Of a stretch of 64,000 nucleotides of DNA, positions 52,665 through 60,574 are shown piece after piece. Below the pieces are notes generated by a model. The model was not told the DNA's origin. It saw only the letters and a list, made by a program, of their open reading frames with translations, and did no database searches. The translations under genes and the position numbers were made by a program. Source of the DNA: Streptomyces griseoviridis (GTDB lineage Bacteria; Actinomycetota; Actinomycetes; Streptomycetales; Streptomycetaceae); the NCBI RefSeq assembly GCF_005222485.1, contig NZ_CP029078.1, forward strand, positions 5,111,501 through 5,175,500, in the 5' to 3' direction. Positions within the stretch are counted from its first letter, which is position 1. Each line of letters begins with the position of its first letter.

Positions 52665-53237
52665 GTGAGTGACCAAAAAGGTCTGGAATTCGGGAAGTTC
52701 ATGGGGGACGACGGCGGAGTCCATGACATGATCTCCGCGTCAGTAATTATCGGCGTCCCGGCGGCAAGAGGAGCAGCGGAGAGGTACGGGCGGGAGCTGC
52801 GTTTCGACTTCCTGGACGACGAGGCTGTCCATCGGCTGCTGTTCCACCGTTGGGAGGACAACGCGACGGGACGGCTCATGGGGTGCCTGGGAAGCATCCC
52901 GCTCTTCGTCTTCGGCGCGGGAGCCTGGCCGTTCTGGGACCTAGTCGCCTCGCAGAAGTCCACTGCATTCCAGGCTGCTTTCATCGTCGTTGACACCTTG
53001 ATCGTCGTTGGTGTACTGGTGGGGTTGTACATGTGGCGTCGGTCCAGTCTGCTCGATCCGGCGACGCGGAATATGCGTATCCGGGTGCGCAGGTATCACA
53101 AGATTGCCAGGATTGCTCGGCGAGGTGGTGCTGACATTCCTGCAGCGTACCCTTACTACGGAATGTACCTATCCTCCAGGAAGTTCTTCCCGGACGCTCC
53201 TGAGCTGTCAATTCCTGATGAGGGAAAGATTGCATGA
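52665..53237 (+). CDS. Two-helix membrane protein of the T7-like locus
   Basis: A 190-residue protein with hydrophobic helices at about residues 75-95 (LGSIPLFVFGAGAWPFWDLV) and 103-125 (AFQAAFIVVDTLIVVGVLVGLYMW), and charged termini. No family is recognised. GTG 52665 follows AAAGGAG at a normal distance and 12 bases after the effector stop. The lower G+C continues here. It overlaps the next gene by ATGA. Its position suggests an immunity or anchoring role for the effector, but this is inference. Confidence 0.7.
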   Translation: MSDQKGLEFGKFMGDDGGVHDMISASVIIGVPAARGAAERYGRELRFDFLDDEAVHRLLFHRWEDNATGRLMGCLGSIPLFVFGAGAWPFWDLVASQKSTAFQAAFIVVDTLIVVGVLVGLYMWRRSSLLDPATRNMRIRVRRYHKIARIARRGGADIPAAYPYYGMYLSSRKFFPDAPELSIPDEGKIA

Positions 53238-53932
53238 CGATCTCGCCAGATTTTACAGAATTCGTTCCCTCTCATGCGGCTCCAGCTGTTCTGAACGCCG
53301 ACGACATTCAGGTCCGATGGGTGGTCCCGGAAAATTTTCATGACCTCCCCGTCCGCTTTCGGGACGATGGTGAGGCGGTGCAGCTACTGGAGGATCTGAC
53401 GGATAAGGTTCTCCCGGGGGCCGACTATGACGACAAGACGGCGTTCGGGGTCCTTTGCGCCATAAGCGTCGAAGAACTGACCGGCCTGGGCGTGGAGTAC
53501 GCCGCAGTCTGCATCACCGTAGTTGATGATGTCCCGTGCACAGCCACGTTGTCGGTGTTTCTGGTGGACAGCCCGGAAGCCAATGGAACGCAGAATGCCG
53601 TACGAGATATTGCGTCAAATCTCTCACGCGCCGAAGCAGGTGAAGTATCGCAGATCGACCTCCCGTGCGGCTCCGCGGTCTCCTGCATCGGCACTCGGAG
53701 TGAAGCAGTCGCCGGTGACCTGACTGGCTCCGAGGAAAGCGTCACGTTTCCTGTCGGATATATTCGAATCTTCCTCCCGCTCCCGAACGGGACGACTCTC
53801 CTCATGGAGATGGCGACTCCCACGATGGTCGGCTGGGACATCTTCTCCACCATGTTCGGCAACACCGTCAGCAGCATTCGCCTCTATCACGCCGACGGCT
53901 CGCGTCTGATCACATCCGAGGTGGGTGGGTGA
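53234..53932 (+). CDS. Hypothetical protein of the T7-like locus (232 residues)
   Basis: A soluble protein without signal peptide or helices through the membrane. It is mainly beta-strand and acidic (ADDIQVRWVVPENFHDLPVRF, VEELTGLGVEYAAVCITVVDD, LPCGSAVSCIGTRSEAVAG, VGYIRIFLPLPNGTTLLMEMATPT). The fold may be an alpha/beta sandwich chaperone or immunity protein. A weaker version of the same layout occurs in the next gene (VISAESPPSDYRLLVPRDW, DVVTLPAGATVRVRTDA, YLHLAFSLPVSG), so the two could be distant relatives. ATG 53234 overlaps the upstream stop by 4 bases. Base composition is lower in G+C than average. Confidence 0.7.
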   Translation: MTISPDFTEFVPSHAAPAVLNADDIQVRWVVPENFHDLPVRFRDDGEAVQLLEDLTDKVLPGADYDDKTAFGVLCAISVEELTGLGVEYAAVCITVVDDVPCTATLSVFLVDSPEANGTQNAVRDIASNLSRAEAGEVSQIDLPCGSAVSCIGTRSEAVAGDLTGSEESVTFPVGYIRIFLPLPNGTTLLMEMATPTMVGWDIFSTMFGNTVSSIRLYHADGSRLITSEVGG

Positions 53933-54483
53933 TCTCGGCTGAGAGTCCGCCTTCGGACTACCGGCTCCTTGTTCCCCGTGACTGGTTCCGGGTCGATCTC
54001 ACGCACGATCGCTGGCGTCGGCAGTTGAAGACCTTCGTCGACAAGGAGTCGCAGAACAGCGGTCTCCCGGCAGAGGTGGCCAGGGAGATCTGGACGAGCT
54101 TGCGGAACACCGTCGAAGTCGGCCTCGGCGAAGGCGCGTTGGAATTCTTTCTGAGGACGGAGATGTCGGAGTCCTCAGAGTCCGCGGCGCCGGCCTCTCT
54201 GCTGGTCGCGTTGGCCCTCACGCCCAAGGGCCTCGCCCCCCAGGCGGCGGAGTTCGGGCAGGTGCTCCGCCGGCGAGTGGGGGACGCGGCGGAGGTGGAC
54301 GTCGTCACGTTGCCCGCGGGTGCCACGGTCCGCGTCCGCACGGACGCGACCGTGGACTACCACGTGCGGATGCCAGGTGCCGTGGGCTACCTGCACCTGG
54401 CCTTCTCCCTCCCGGTGAGCGGAGTGCGCAGCCCGATGGGGGAGTTGTGCGACGCCATGGCCCACTCGCTGCGCTGGGTCTGA
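53929..54483 (+). CDS. Hypothetical protein of the T7-like locus (184 residues)
   Basis: A soluble 184-residue protein, GTG start overlapping the preceding stop (GTGA). It begins SDYRLLVPRDWFRVDLTHDRWRRQLKTFVDKES and continues as an alpha/beta domain with PASLLVALALTPKGLAPQAAEFGQVL and VDYHVRMPGAVGYLHLAFSLPVSGVRSPMGELCDAMAHSLRWV. Its G+C rises back to the chromosomal level. No family is recognised. A chaperone or accessory factor for the type VII-like substrates is the reasonable guess from context. It ends the operon; the next gene is convergent. Confidence 0.7.
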   Translation: MISAESPPSDYRLLVPRDWFRVDLTHDRWRRQLKTFVDKESQNSGLPAEVAREIWTSLRNTVEVGLGEGALEFFLRTEMSESSESAAPASLLVALALTPKGLAPQAAEFGQVLRRRVGDAAEVDVVTLPAGATVRVRTDATVDYHVRMPGAVGYLHLAFSLPVSGVRSPMGELCDAMAHSLRWV

Positions 54484-54563
54484 GGCCGGGACCGCGCCCG
54501 CCGGCCCGCGCGGCAGGCGCCGCTACAGGGCTCCCGCGCCCGCCGTCGCACGGCGTGGGACTG

Positions 54564-55595
54564 TCAGCGGTTGACCGCCTGGATCTCCTGGACGGTGATC
54601 TCCTGCGTCGTGCCGAAGGTGCCGTCCGGCAGGTCGCCGCCCGTGCCCCCGGTCCCGGTCCAGTCGATCTGCCAGGTGATGGTCGCCGTGAGCCGGTAGG
54701 AGCCCGTACCTGAGGAGCGCAGATAGGTGAGGCCGCAGGGCGGAGTCCTGTCGGCCTTGCCCTTGGCGTAGGGCTCGCCCACGGACTTGTCCCCGCTGAG
54801 CGTGCAGATGCCCGAGGCCGGGTGGGTCCGGGCGTCGCCCGTTCCGGGCTCCAGCTTCAGGGAGACGGGCCTCGCGGTGGTGGTGGCCTGGATGTTGAGA
54901 CCGGCGACGGCCAGGGACGCCGTCACGGACACGTCCTTGAACGTGGCCTTGTCCAACCAGGCCCAGGTGGGGAGGTTGACCTTGGTGGCCGTGTCCGGCG
55001 CGAGCGAGACCTTCGTACCGGGAAGCTGGATGGCGTTGTAGGCGGCCTGCGCGAGGATCTCGGGTGTGACCGCTTGGGGAACGCCGGGGTCGTCGTTGTT
55101 CGCCACCCAGAAGGGGAGTTCGCCGCACTGCATGCTGGCCGGGTCGTCCGTGCGGTCGGGATTCTGGACGGCGACCCACCAGTTCCCCTCGTCCGCGTTC
55201 TCCTTGTTGTAGTCCTTGTACTTGCCGTCCTTGTAGATGTCCCGGAACTGTCCGACGGCTGCCTTCGCGTAGTTGGCCTGGCCGGGGGTGTTGAGGGTCT
55301 CCTCGTACGTCGTCTCGACGTACTTCCCGAACTCGGCGACGGAGCGAGGCTCGTACCAGCACGCGGGCGGGGTCCAGTCGGTCACCGGCCGCACGGCCGT
55401 ACCGCTGCCCGTGGGCCGCACGGAACCGCTGTAGGTCACCTTGGACATCAAGGTGCCGCCGCTGGTGCCGCCGGACTGCTTGGTGTCGCCCTGGGTCCCT
55501 TCGCTCGGCGGCCAGTCGGCGAGGGCGGTGCCGGGAGTCAGCGCGAGGGCCGCCCCGAGCACACACGCGGTCGTGAGTCGCGCACGGGGGCTCAC
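54564..55595 (-). CDS. Secreted protein of the duplicated pair (copy A)
   Basis: A 343-residue exported protein with signal peptide (SPRARLTTACVLGAALALTPGTALA). The mature protein has CWYEPRSVAEFGKYVE, a middle part EGNWWVAVQNPD..LTPEILAQAAYNAIQLPGTKVSL and two cysteine pairs, ending in EITVQEIQAVNR. The last seven residues and the CWYEP and LTPEIL motifs recur in copy B (57243-58277). GTG 55595 overlaps the stop of the upstream lipoprotein gene (GTGA); ATG 55604 is an alternative. No catalytic motif is apparent. Function unknown. Confidence 0.75.
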   Translation of the reverse strand: MSPRARLTTACVLGAALALTPGTALADWPPSEGTQGDTKQSGGTSGGTLMSKVTYSGSVRPTGSGTAVRPVTDWTPPACWYEPRSVAEFGKYVETTYEETLNTPGQANYAKAAVGQFRDIYKDGKYKDYNKENADEGNWWVAVQNPDRTDDPASMQCGELPFWVANNDDPGVPQAVTPEILAQAAYNAIQLPGTKVSLAPDTATKVNLPTWAWLDKATFKDVSVTASLAVAGLNIQATTTARPVSLKLEPGTGDARTHPASGICTLSGDKSVGEPYAKGKADRTPPCGLTYLRSSGTGSYRLTATITWQIDWTGTGGTGGDLPDGTFGTTQEITVQEIQAVNR

Positions 55596-56236
55596 GGAGT
55601 GCACGACTTGTTGCCCCTCTGCGACGTCAGCTTCGTGGTCTTCCAGATGCCCTGCGCGCTCTTCTCGACGCGCGAGCTGTAGAGGACGTAGGACTTGGCG
55701 GTGACAGCGGTCCGGTGGATCTTCCCGGACTTGCGGTCCTTCGCATAGGCCTTGCCCTGGTCCTCGCAGTAGACGACACCGGCCGACTTCGAGTCGAAGA
55801 CGTCGATCTTCGCGTTGTAGTAACGGTTCGCACCGGTGATGCTGTAGCCGGCTTTGACGACGGACTGGACCCAGTCCTTCGCCTCGGCCAACGCGGCATC
55901 GCCGTAGTAGAAGTCGAGCGCGGAGTGCTCGGCGTCGCCCTGGGTGATGGCGTAGTTGGTGGCGTCGATCCGCCGCGCCACGTCCTGGAGCACCGCGTCC
56001 TTGGCGGAGTCGCCCGTCTTCCAGCTCTCGAAGGTATCGGTGAGGTCACCCGGCAGGGTGATCTGCGGTCGCTCGGTGGTGCTGGTCTCGTCGCTCGGTG
56101 CGGCGGACGTCTCGGCGACGTCGGCTCCGGCGATCTTGTCATTGGCCTTTGCGTCGTCGTTGCCGCCGCAGGCCGTCAGCGCGAGGGCTGAGGCGGCGGC
56201 GATGACGACGGCGACAGGCACGGTGCGGCGCGTCAC
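55592..56236 (-). CDS. Lipoprotein of the duplicated pair (copy A)
   Basis: A 214-residue lipoprotein with the signal VVIAAASALALTAC (lipobox LTAC), a Ser/Thr/Glu linker and a folded domain with AKDAVLQDVARRIDATNYAI, YYNAKIDVFDSKSAGVVYCEDQGKAYAKDRKSGKIHRT and a final Cys. YCEDQ.KAY.K..KSGK..RT is shared with the lipoprotein of copy B, and the two terminal cysteines probably form a disulfide. GTG 56236 has GGGGAGCAACT upstream. It is co-translated with the secreted protein. Divergent from copy B. Confidence 0.78.
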   Translation of the reverse strand: MTRRTVPVAVVIAAASALALTACGGNDDAKANDKIAGADVAETSAAPSDETSTTERPQITLPGDLTDTFESWKTGDSAKDAVLQDVARRIDATNYAITQGDAEHSALDFYYGDAALAEAKDWVQSVVKAGYSITGANRYYNAKIDVFDSKSAGVVYCEDQGKAYAKDRKSGKIHRTAVTAKSYVLYSSRVEKSAQGIWKTTKLTSQRGNKSCTP

Positions 56237-56592
56237 AGTTGCTCCCCGTAAGACATGACGTCAGGCAGGGCACCGACGCTATCGGGTGAGTTCCATGTTT
56301 CGCCAGAGCGAATGGCTCCGTGGACGCCAACGATCGCGGCCAATCGCTACTTCGCCGGAACTGCCGCTCGGCGGTCCACATTGACACGTCCCCGGACCGG
56401 GCTCCGGCCGCCTCTCCCGGCGGCCCCACCAGGGGGAATGCGACTCGTGGACGTTCGCCGACACCGTGGACGGGAGGCGGACCTACGCCAACTGGAGCGC
56501 AACGTCCCGCCACCGCGCCATGGATCGCCCCGCACCCCCCATGGGATTATCCCGTCGCAGGCCGATCGTCTATCTCTGGGGGAACGAAACTC

Positions 56593-57258
56593 ATGGCGAC
56601 CACGCGACGGAGGGCCGCTGCGGCCGGTCTTCTCGCCTCCCTGGTCCTCTCCGTGACCGGTTGCAGCAGCGACTCGGGCAACGGTGGGGACAACGACAAG
56701 ATCGAAGGGGCGGGCGGCGGCGGGACGTCGGCCTCCGCGTCGCCGTCGGCGTCCGCGTCCGGGGGCAAGGACGCGCCGGTGTTCGACCTCCCGTCGGACA
56801 TCACCGTCACGTCCGACCTGAAGCCGACGGGGGACGCGGTCAAGGACGCGGTGTTGCGGGACGTGGCGTATTCGGCGCAGGCCCGTGTCGAGGCGTTCGC
56901 TCAGGGTGTCGGGCAGACGGCCAACATCAACCGCTACTTCGCCGTGGAGGCCCGCACGTACTGGGTCGGCCGGGTCGCGACGATCAAGAAAAGCGGGCGC
57001 ACTGTCACCGGCGCCTATCGCTTCTACGGCTTCCAGGTCACCGACACCGCCGGCGGCAGGACTGCGGCGGCCCGTTACTGCGAGGACCAGAGCAAGGCGT
57101 ACGGCAAGGAGATCAAGAGCGGGAAGGTCCTGCGCACCGAACCGAGCGACCAGGACTTCATCCTTTACACGCTCCAGGCGCAGAAGGACGCCGCAGGGGA
57201 CTGGCAGGTGACTCGGCAGAGCTGGAAGAAGGGGGACGCCTCGTGCGTGCAGGGCTAG
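56593..57258 (+). CDS. Lipoprotein of the duplicated pair (copy B)
   Basis: A 221-residue lipoprotein, paralogue of 55592-56236. Signal and lipobox LSVTGC, a Gly/Ser linker, then GDAVKDAVLRDVAYSAQARVEAFAQGVG, GRTVTGAYRFYGFQVTDTAGGRTAAARYCEDQSKAYGKEIKSGKVLRTE and the terminal Cys. ATG 56593 has GGGGGAA about 9 bases upstream. The 3' end overlaps the next gene by 16 bases. Divergent from copy A, with a 357-base shared promoter region (56237-56592). Confidence 0.78.
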   Translation: MATTRRRAAAAGLLASLVLSVTGCSSDSGNGGDNDKIEGAGGGGTSASASPSASASGGKDAPVFDLPSDITVTSDLKPTGDAVKDAVLRDVAYSAQARVEAFAQGVGQTANINRYFAVEARTYWVGRVATIKKSGRTVTGAYRFYGFQVTDTAGGRTAAARYCEDQSKAYGKEIKSGKVLRTEPSDQDFILYTLQAQKDAAGDWQVTRQSWKKGDASCVQG

Positions 57259-58277
57259 CAGGGGCGGCCGCGCGTCCGGTCGCGAGGGTGATCGTGGCGA
57301 TCGGGCTTCTCGTGGCGCTGGGTTCCGCCCACTCGGCGTTCGCCGGGGACGGCACGGTGGACGGCGGATCGGGCGAGGCCGGGTCGGGCACACCCGACCC
57401 CCAATCCGGCGGCGACTCCGCCAAGGGCGGTATCGGCGCCCACATCCGCATCAGCCAGAGCGCCGTCGGCTCCGGCAGGCCCACCTCCAACGCCACCTCC
57501 ACCAACGTGAACTGGAAGCCGCCGGTCTGCTGGTACGAACCCATGTACACCTCCGAGGAGTACGAGGAGTTCATCAAGTCCGCCTACGCGGGCGCCCAGG
57601 AGCCGGCGGCGAGTTACGCCAAGAAGCGGGCCGACGAGGGCTTCCACAAGGACGACAAGGGCCTGTGGTGGCAGGTGAAGTTCCGTGACGACGACTTCTC
57701 CGCCGACTGCCCCGTCACCACCGACAACTGGGAGATATGGGTCCCACCCGCCGACCCCCGCCCCGACCCCCACAAACTCACCCCCGAGATCCTCTCCGAA
57801 CTTGCCTACAACGCGACCAAGTTGCCCACCCCGCCCGTCGTCCTCAGTCCCGGTGCCCAGCGGCTCGTCGTGAATCTCGGGACGCGGGTGAAGCTGGACG
57901 GTGACTTCGACCGGGTCTGGACGACCGCCGACATCGACTACAAGGGCGTCCAGATGGCCGCGACGACGGTCGCGACCCCGGTGGCCCTCCGGGTCGACGC
58001 CGGTACCGACGACGCCGATCCGCAGTCGTGCACCTACGACCTGGTCAAGGGCGACGGCGGGTACACCGTCGACAGCGCGGGCGCCGACTGCAACGTCACG
58101 TACCGCCGCTCGTCCGGCAGCGGCACCTACCCGTTCAAGGCGTCGATCACCTGGAAGGTCACCTGGACCGACTCCGCCGACCCCGACGGGCCGGCCCGCG
58201 CACCGGCGCTGCCGGACGGGCTGTCCACGGTCGAGCAGGACGTCGCCGTCAAGGAGATCCAGGCCGTCAACCGGTAG
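57243..58277 (+). CDS. Secreted protein of the duplicated pair (copy B)
   Basis: A 344-residue exported protein, paralogue of 54564-55595. The signal peptide is VIVAIGLLVALGSAHSAFA. Shared landmarks are CWYEPMYTSEEYEEF, LWWQVKFRDD, LTPEILSELAYNATKLPTPPVVL, YRRSSGSGTYPF and the ending DVAVKEIQAVNR. GTG 57243 lies inside the lipoprotein gene (16-base overlap). A tandem 15-base repeat begins at its stop codon. Function unknown. Confidence 0.75.
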   Translation: MRAGLAGAAARPVARVIVAIGLLVALGSAHSAFAGDGTVDGGSGEAGSGTPDPQSGGDSAKGGIGAHIRISQSAVGSGRPTSNATSTNVNWKPPVCWYEPMYTSEEYEEFIKSAYAGAQEPAASYAKKRADEGFHKDDKGLWWQVKFRDDDFSADCPVTTDNWEIWVPPADPRPDPHKLTPEILSELAYNATKLPTPPVVLSPGAQRLVVNLGTRVKLDGDFDRVWTTADIDYKGVQMAATTVATPVALRVDAGTDDADPQSCTYDLVKGDGGYTVDSAGADCNVTYRRSSGSGTYPFKASITWKVTWTDSADPDGPARAPALPDGLSTVEQDVAVKEIQAVNR

Positions 58278-58418
58278 GCAGACGATCGGTAGGCCGTCAA
58301 CCGGTAGGCCGTCAAACGGTAGCCAGACGATCGGTAGGCGGACGACCGGTCGATTGACGACCGGTATGCCGGCGGACAGTGGTTCGGCGGTCGGCGGTCG
58401 GCGGTCGGCGGTCGGCGG
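58262..58418. repeat. 15-base tandem array (eight units) then 7-base array (five units)
   Basis: Units of GGCCGTCAACCGGTA and variants run from 58262 to 58381, the first containing the last codons and TAG stop of the secreted protein gene. Immediately after, TCGGCGG is repeated five times (58384-58418). The 15-base units alternate between two sequence types (GGCCGTCAACCGGTA and GGCAGACGATCGGTA). Confidence 0.85.
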
Positions 58419-58991
58419 GCGGCAAGCCCGGCCCCCGGGTGACGTCAGCCCGCGTCCCCCGTTCGTCGCCTCGGGTGACAGTCCGGCCCCGGGCGGCGGC
58501 CGGTCGTCCCCTGGTGAGCGAATCGTGCAGCCTTCATGAACGCAGCGTGAGGAGTGGCGCGCGGGCGCGAACGCAGGCGCGGTGGGCCGGATTCGCTTCC
58601 GCACAGTCGGGCGGGGTGGTCCAATCCCGCCGCAACCTGCGCTTCCGTGCGCCGAGTTGCAGATGAATAACGGCTCGCTCTCCGCGTGGCGGGTGTCCGG
58701 ACGCACCTTGAGGGGCTTATGCGTGGCTGATACGGTGCGATGGCTTGACACTCACCCCTGCGGTGGCTAATTGCCCGGGTCGGGCGGTACGTCCGGCTCA
58801 TCCGGGACGTCTGCTCCAGGGCGGCCCCGGGTGAAGTGTCCTGATTCGCAAGGGAATCTGCGAGCACGGCCGTGCCAACGGCCACCGGCACAGCACCACA
58901 CTGAACTGAACTGGCATGGAAACACAGCACTGAACGCGGTGCTGACTGAGTACTGGTGACACACCAGCTTGGGCTTACGGGGAGCGGTTGC
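58419..58991. other. Intergenic region upstream of the Tad operon, with a likely promoter
   Basis: No gene is supported in these 570 bases. A TTGACA -35 at 58745-58750 is followed, after 17 bases, by TAATTG (58768-58773), a plausible vegetative promoter about 220 bases upstream of the SAF gene. An inverted repeat CAGCAC / GTGCTG (58925-58930 / 58939-58944) lies closer to the gene. Confidence 0.45.
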
Positions 58992-59717
58992 GTGAAGATC
59001 CAAGAGCGTACGGGGGCGGGCGCGGGACGTACCGGCGCTCCGGCTCAACCGTCGGTCGGTGACCGACTTCCCACGCCGCCGCGCGAGCGCAAACCCGCGC
59101 TCGCCGCTCTCGCGGTCCTCCTCATCCTCGTCGGCGCGCTCGGTGCGACGACGCTGGTGCTCCAGGCCGGCGACCGCGTCGAGGTCGTCAAGGTGACGAA
59201 GGCGATCCCCGCGGGCGGCTCGGTCACCGACGCCAACACCACCTCCGTGCTGGTCGCCGACGACAGCGGCGTCGCCTACGTGCCGTGGGCGCAACTCGGC
59301 GCGCTGAAGAAGCTGAAGGCGCTCAACCCGATCCCCGCCGGTGTCATCCCGGTCGGCCAGATGTTCGGTGAGAGCGCCGGCGTCGCCGAGGGCAAGGCCA
59401 CGGTCGGGCTGTCCCTCAAGGCCGGTCAGTACCCGAACGGCCTGGAGAAGGGGGACTCCGTCGCCGCCTACCGGGTCCCCAAGGGCGGGACAGGGTCCAA
59501 CTCCAGCAGTACGTCCGGCGGTTCGAGCACCGGCAGCGCCAACACCCTCCTGGTGGACCGGGCCAAGGTCGACTGGGTCAGGACGGAGAAGGGCGACGAA
59601 CTGGTCGGGAGCACCAACTTCCCGATCACGCTGATCGTCGACGCCGACCAGGCCGCGGCGCTCGCCCAGGCCGCCTCCGACGGCGACGTGGCCCTCGTCC
59701 GCGTCTCCGGCAACTAG
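58992..59717 (+). CDS. SAF-domain protein of the Tad/Flp locus (CpaB-like)
   Basis: A 241-residue membrane-anchored protein: cytoplasmic N-terminus, one helix (ALAALAVLLILVGALGATTLVL, about residues 37-58), then a SAF-type domain with VVKVTKAIPAGGSVTDANTTSVLVADDSGVAYVPW, similar to the CpaB/RcpC pilus assembly proteins. A Ser/Gly-rich loop sits at about residues 166-185. GTG 58992 has GGGGAG 7 bases upstream. It is the first gene of an operon with ParA-like, CpaF, TadB and TadC genes. Confidence 0.85.
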   Translation: MKIQERTGAGAGRTGAPAQPSVGDRLPTPPRERKPALAALAVLLILVGALGATTLVLQAGDRVEVVKVTKAIPAGGSVTDANTTSVLVADDSGVAYVPWAQLGALKKLKALNPIPAGVIPVGQMFGESAGVAEGKATVGLSLKAGQYPNGLEKGDSVAAYRVPKGGTGSNSSSTSGGSSTGSANTLLVDRAKVDWVRTEKGDELVGSTNFPITLIVDADQAAALAQAASDGDVALVRVSGN

Positions 59718-59734
59718 AAGGCGGCACCGCACTC

Positions 59735-60574
59735 ATGGCCCTCATCGCCCTCGCCGCCGACAAGGGTTCCCCCGGCGTCACCACGGCGGCCGTCGCCCTC
59801 GCGGCGGTCTGGCCGCGGCGTGTCCTGCTGGCCGAGACCGACCCGGCCGGCGGCGACCTCGTCTACCGCAGCGCCGCCGCGCACGGCGGACCCCTGAACC
59901 CCAACACCGGCATGCTGTCCATCGCCGCCACCGCGCGCCGCGGCCTGGTCCCCGACCAACTCTGGGACCACGTGCAGCCGTTGAGCGGCGGCCTCGAAGT
60001 GCTCGTCGGGCTCGGAGGCGCCGAGCAGGCCGCCGGGCTCGCCGGTCTCTGGCCGACCCTCGGGCGCGCCTTCGCCTCGCTCGCCGACTCCCCGAACGCG
60101 CCCGCCGACGTCATCGCCGACTGCGGCCGGATCAGCGGCGACACCCCCGCCCTCGAACTCTTCCCGCACGCGGCCCTGGTGCTGCTGATCTCCCGCACCG
60201 AGCCCGAGGCCATCGCCCGGGTCAGGGACCGCGCCGCCGTCCTGTCCACCAAACTGCACGGCGGTCCGCGCGGCGCGGGCAGCCTCGGCCTGCCGTTGAT
60301 CGGGGTCGTCCTGGTCACCGACACCGGCGAGGCCGGCAAGATCTCCGGGCAGGTCAACGACATGCTCGTGCACGCCCAGACCGGGGCCCGGGTGGTCGGC
60401 ACCATCGCCGACGACCCGGCGGGAGCGGACCAGTTGGCCGGACGCAAGCGCGGCCGCCTCGACAAGTCGCTCCTCATCCGCACCGCCCGCAAGGTCACCG
60501 CGGACCTCTACCAGCAGTACGGCGCCGCCTGGTCCGTGCCCACCCCGCCGCCGCACGCGGGGGCCGGCCGATGA
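59735..60574 (+). CDS. ParA/CpaE-like ATPase of the Tad locus
   Basis: A 279-residue P-loop ATPase. The Walker A position reads ADKGSPGVTTAAVALAAVWP, a deviant form (DKGSPGVTT), followed by LLAETDPAGGDL (Walker A' / switch region) and DVIADCGRIS (Walker B). CpaE/TadZ proteins use this fold to position the secretion machine at the membrane. The C-terminus is basic and Pro-rich. ATG 59735 is 17 bases after the SAF gene stop; it overlaps cpaF by ATGA. Confidence 0.87.
   Translation: MALIALAADKGSPGVTTAAVALAAVWPRRVLLAETDPAGGDLVYRSAAAHGGPLNPNTGMLSIAATARRGLVPDQLWDHVQPLSGGLEVLVGLGGAEQAAGLAGLWPTLGRAFASLADSPNAPADVIADCGRISGDTPALELFPHAALVLLISRTEPEAIARVRDRAAVLSTKLHGGPRGAGSLGLPLIGVVLVTDTGEAGKISGQVNDMLVHAQTGARVVGTIADDPAGADQLAGRKRGRLDKSLLIRTARKVTADLYQQYGAAWSVPTPPPHAGAGR

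Noticed and set aside
53929..54483. Reading the last gene of the type VII-like operon as a frameshifted part of the 53234 gene
   Set aside because: The GTGA overlap and a complete alpha/beta domain in each frame fit two genes; neither shows a truncated core.
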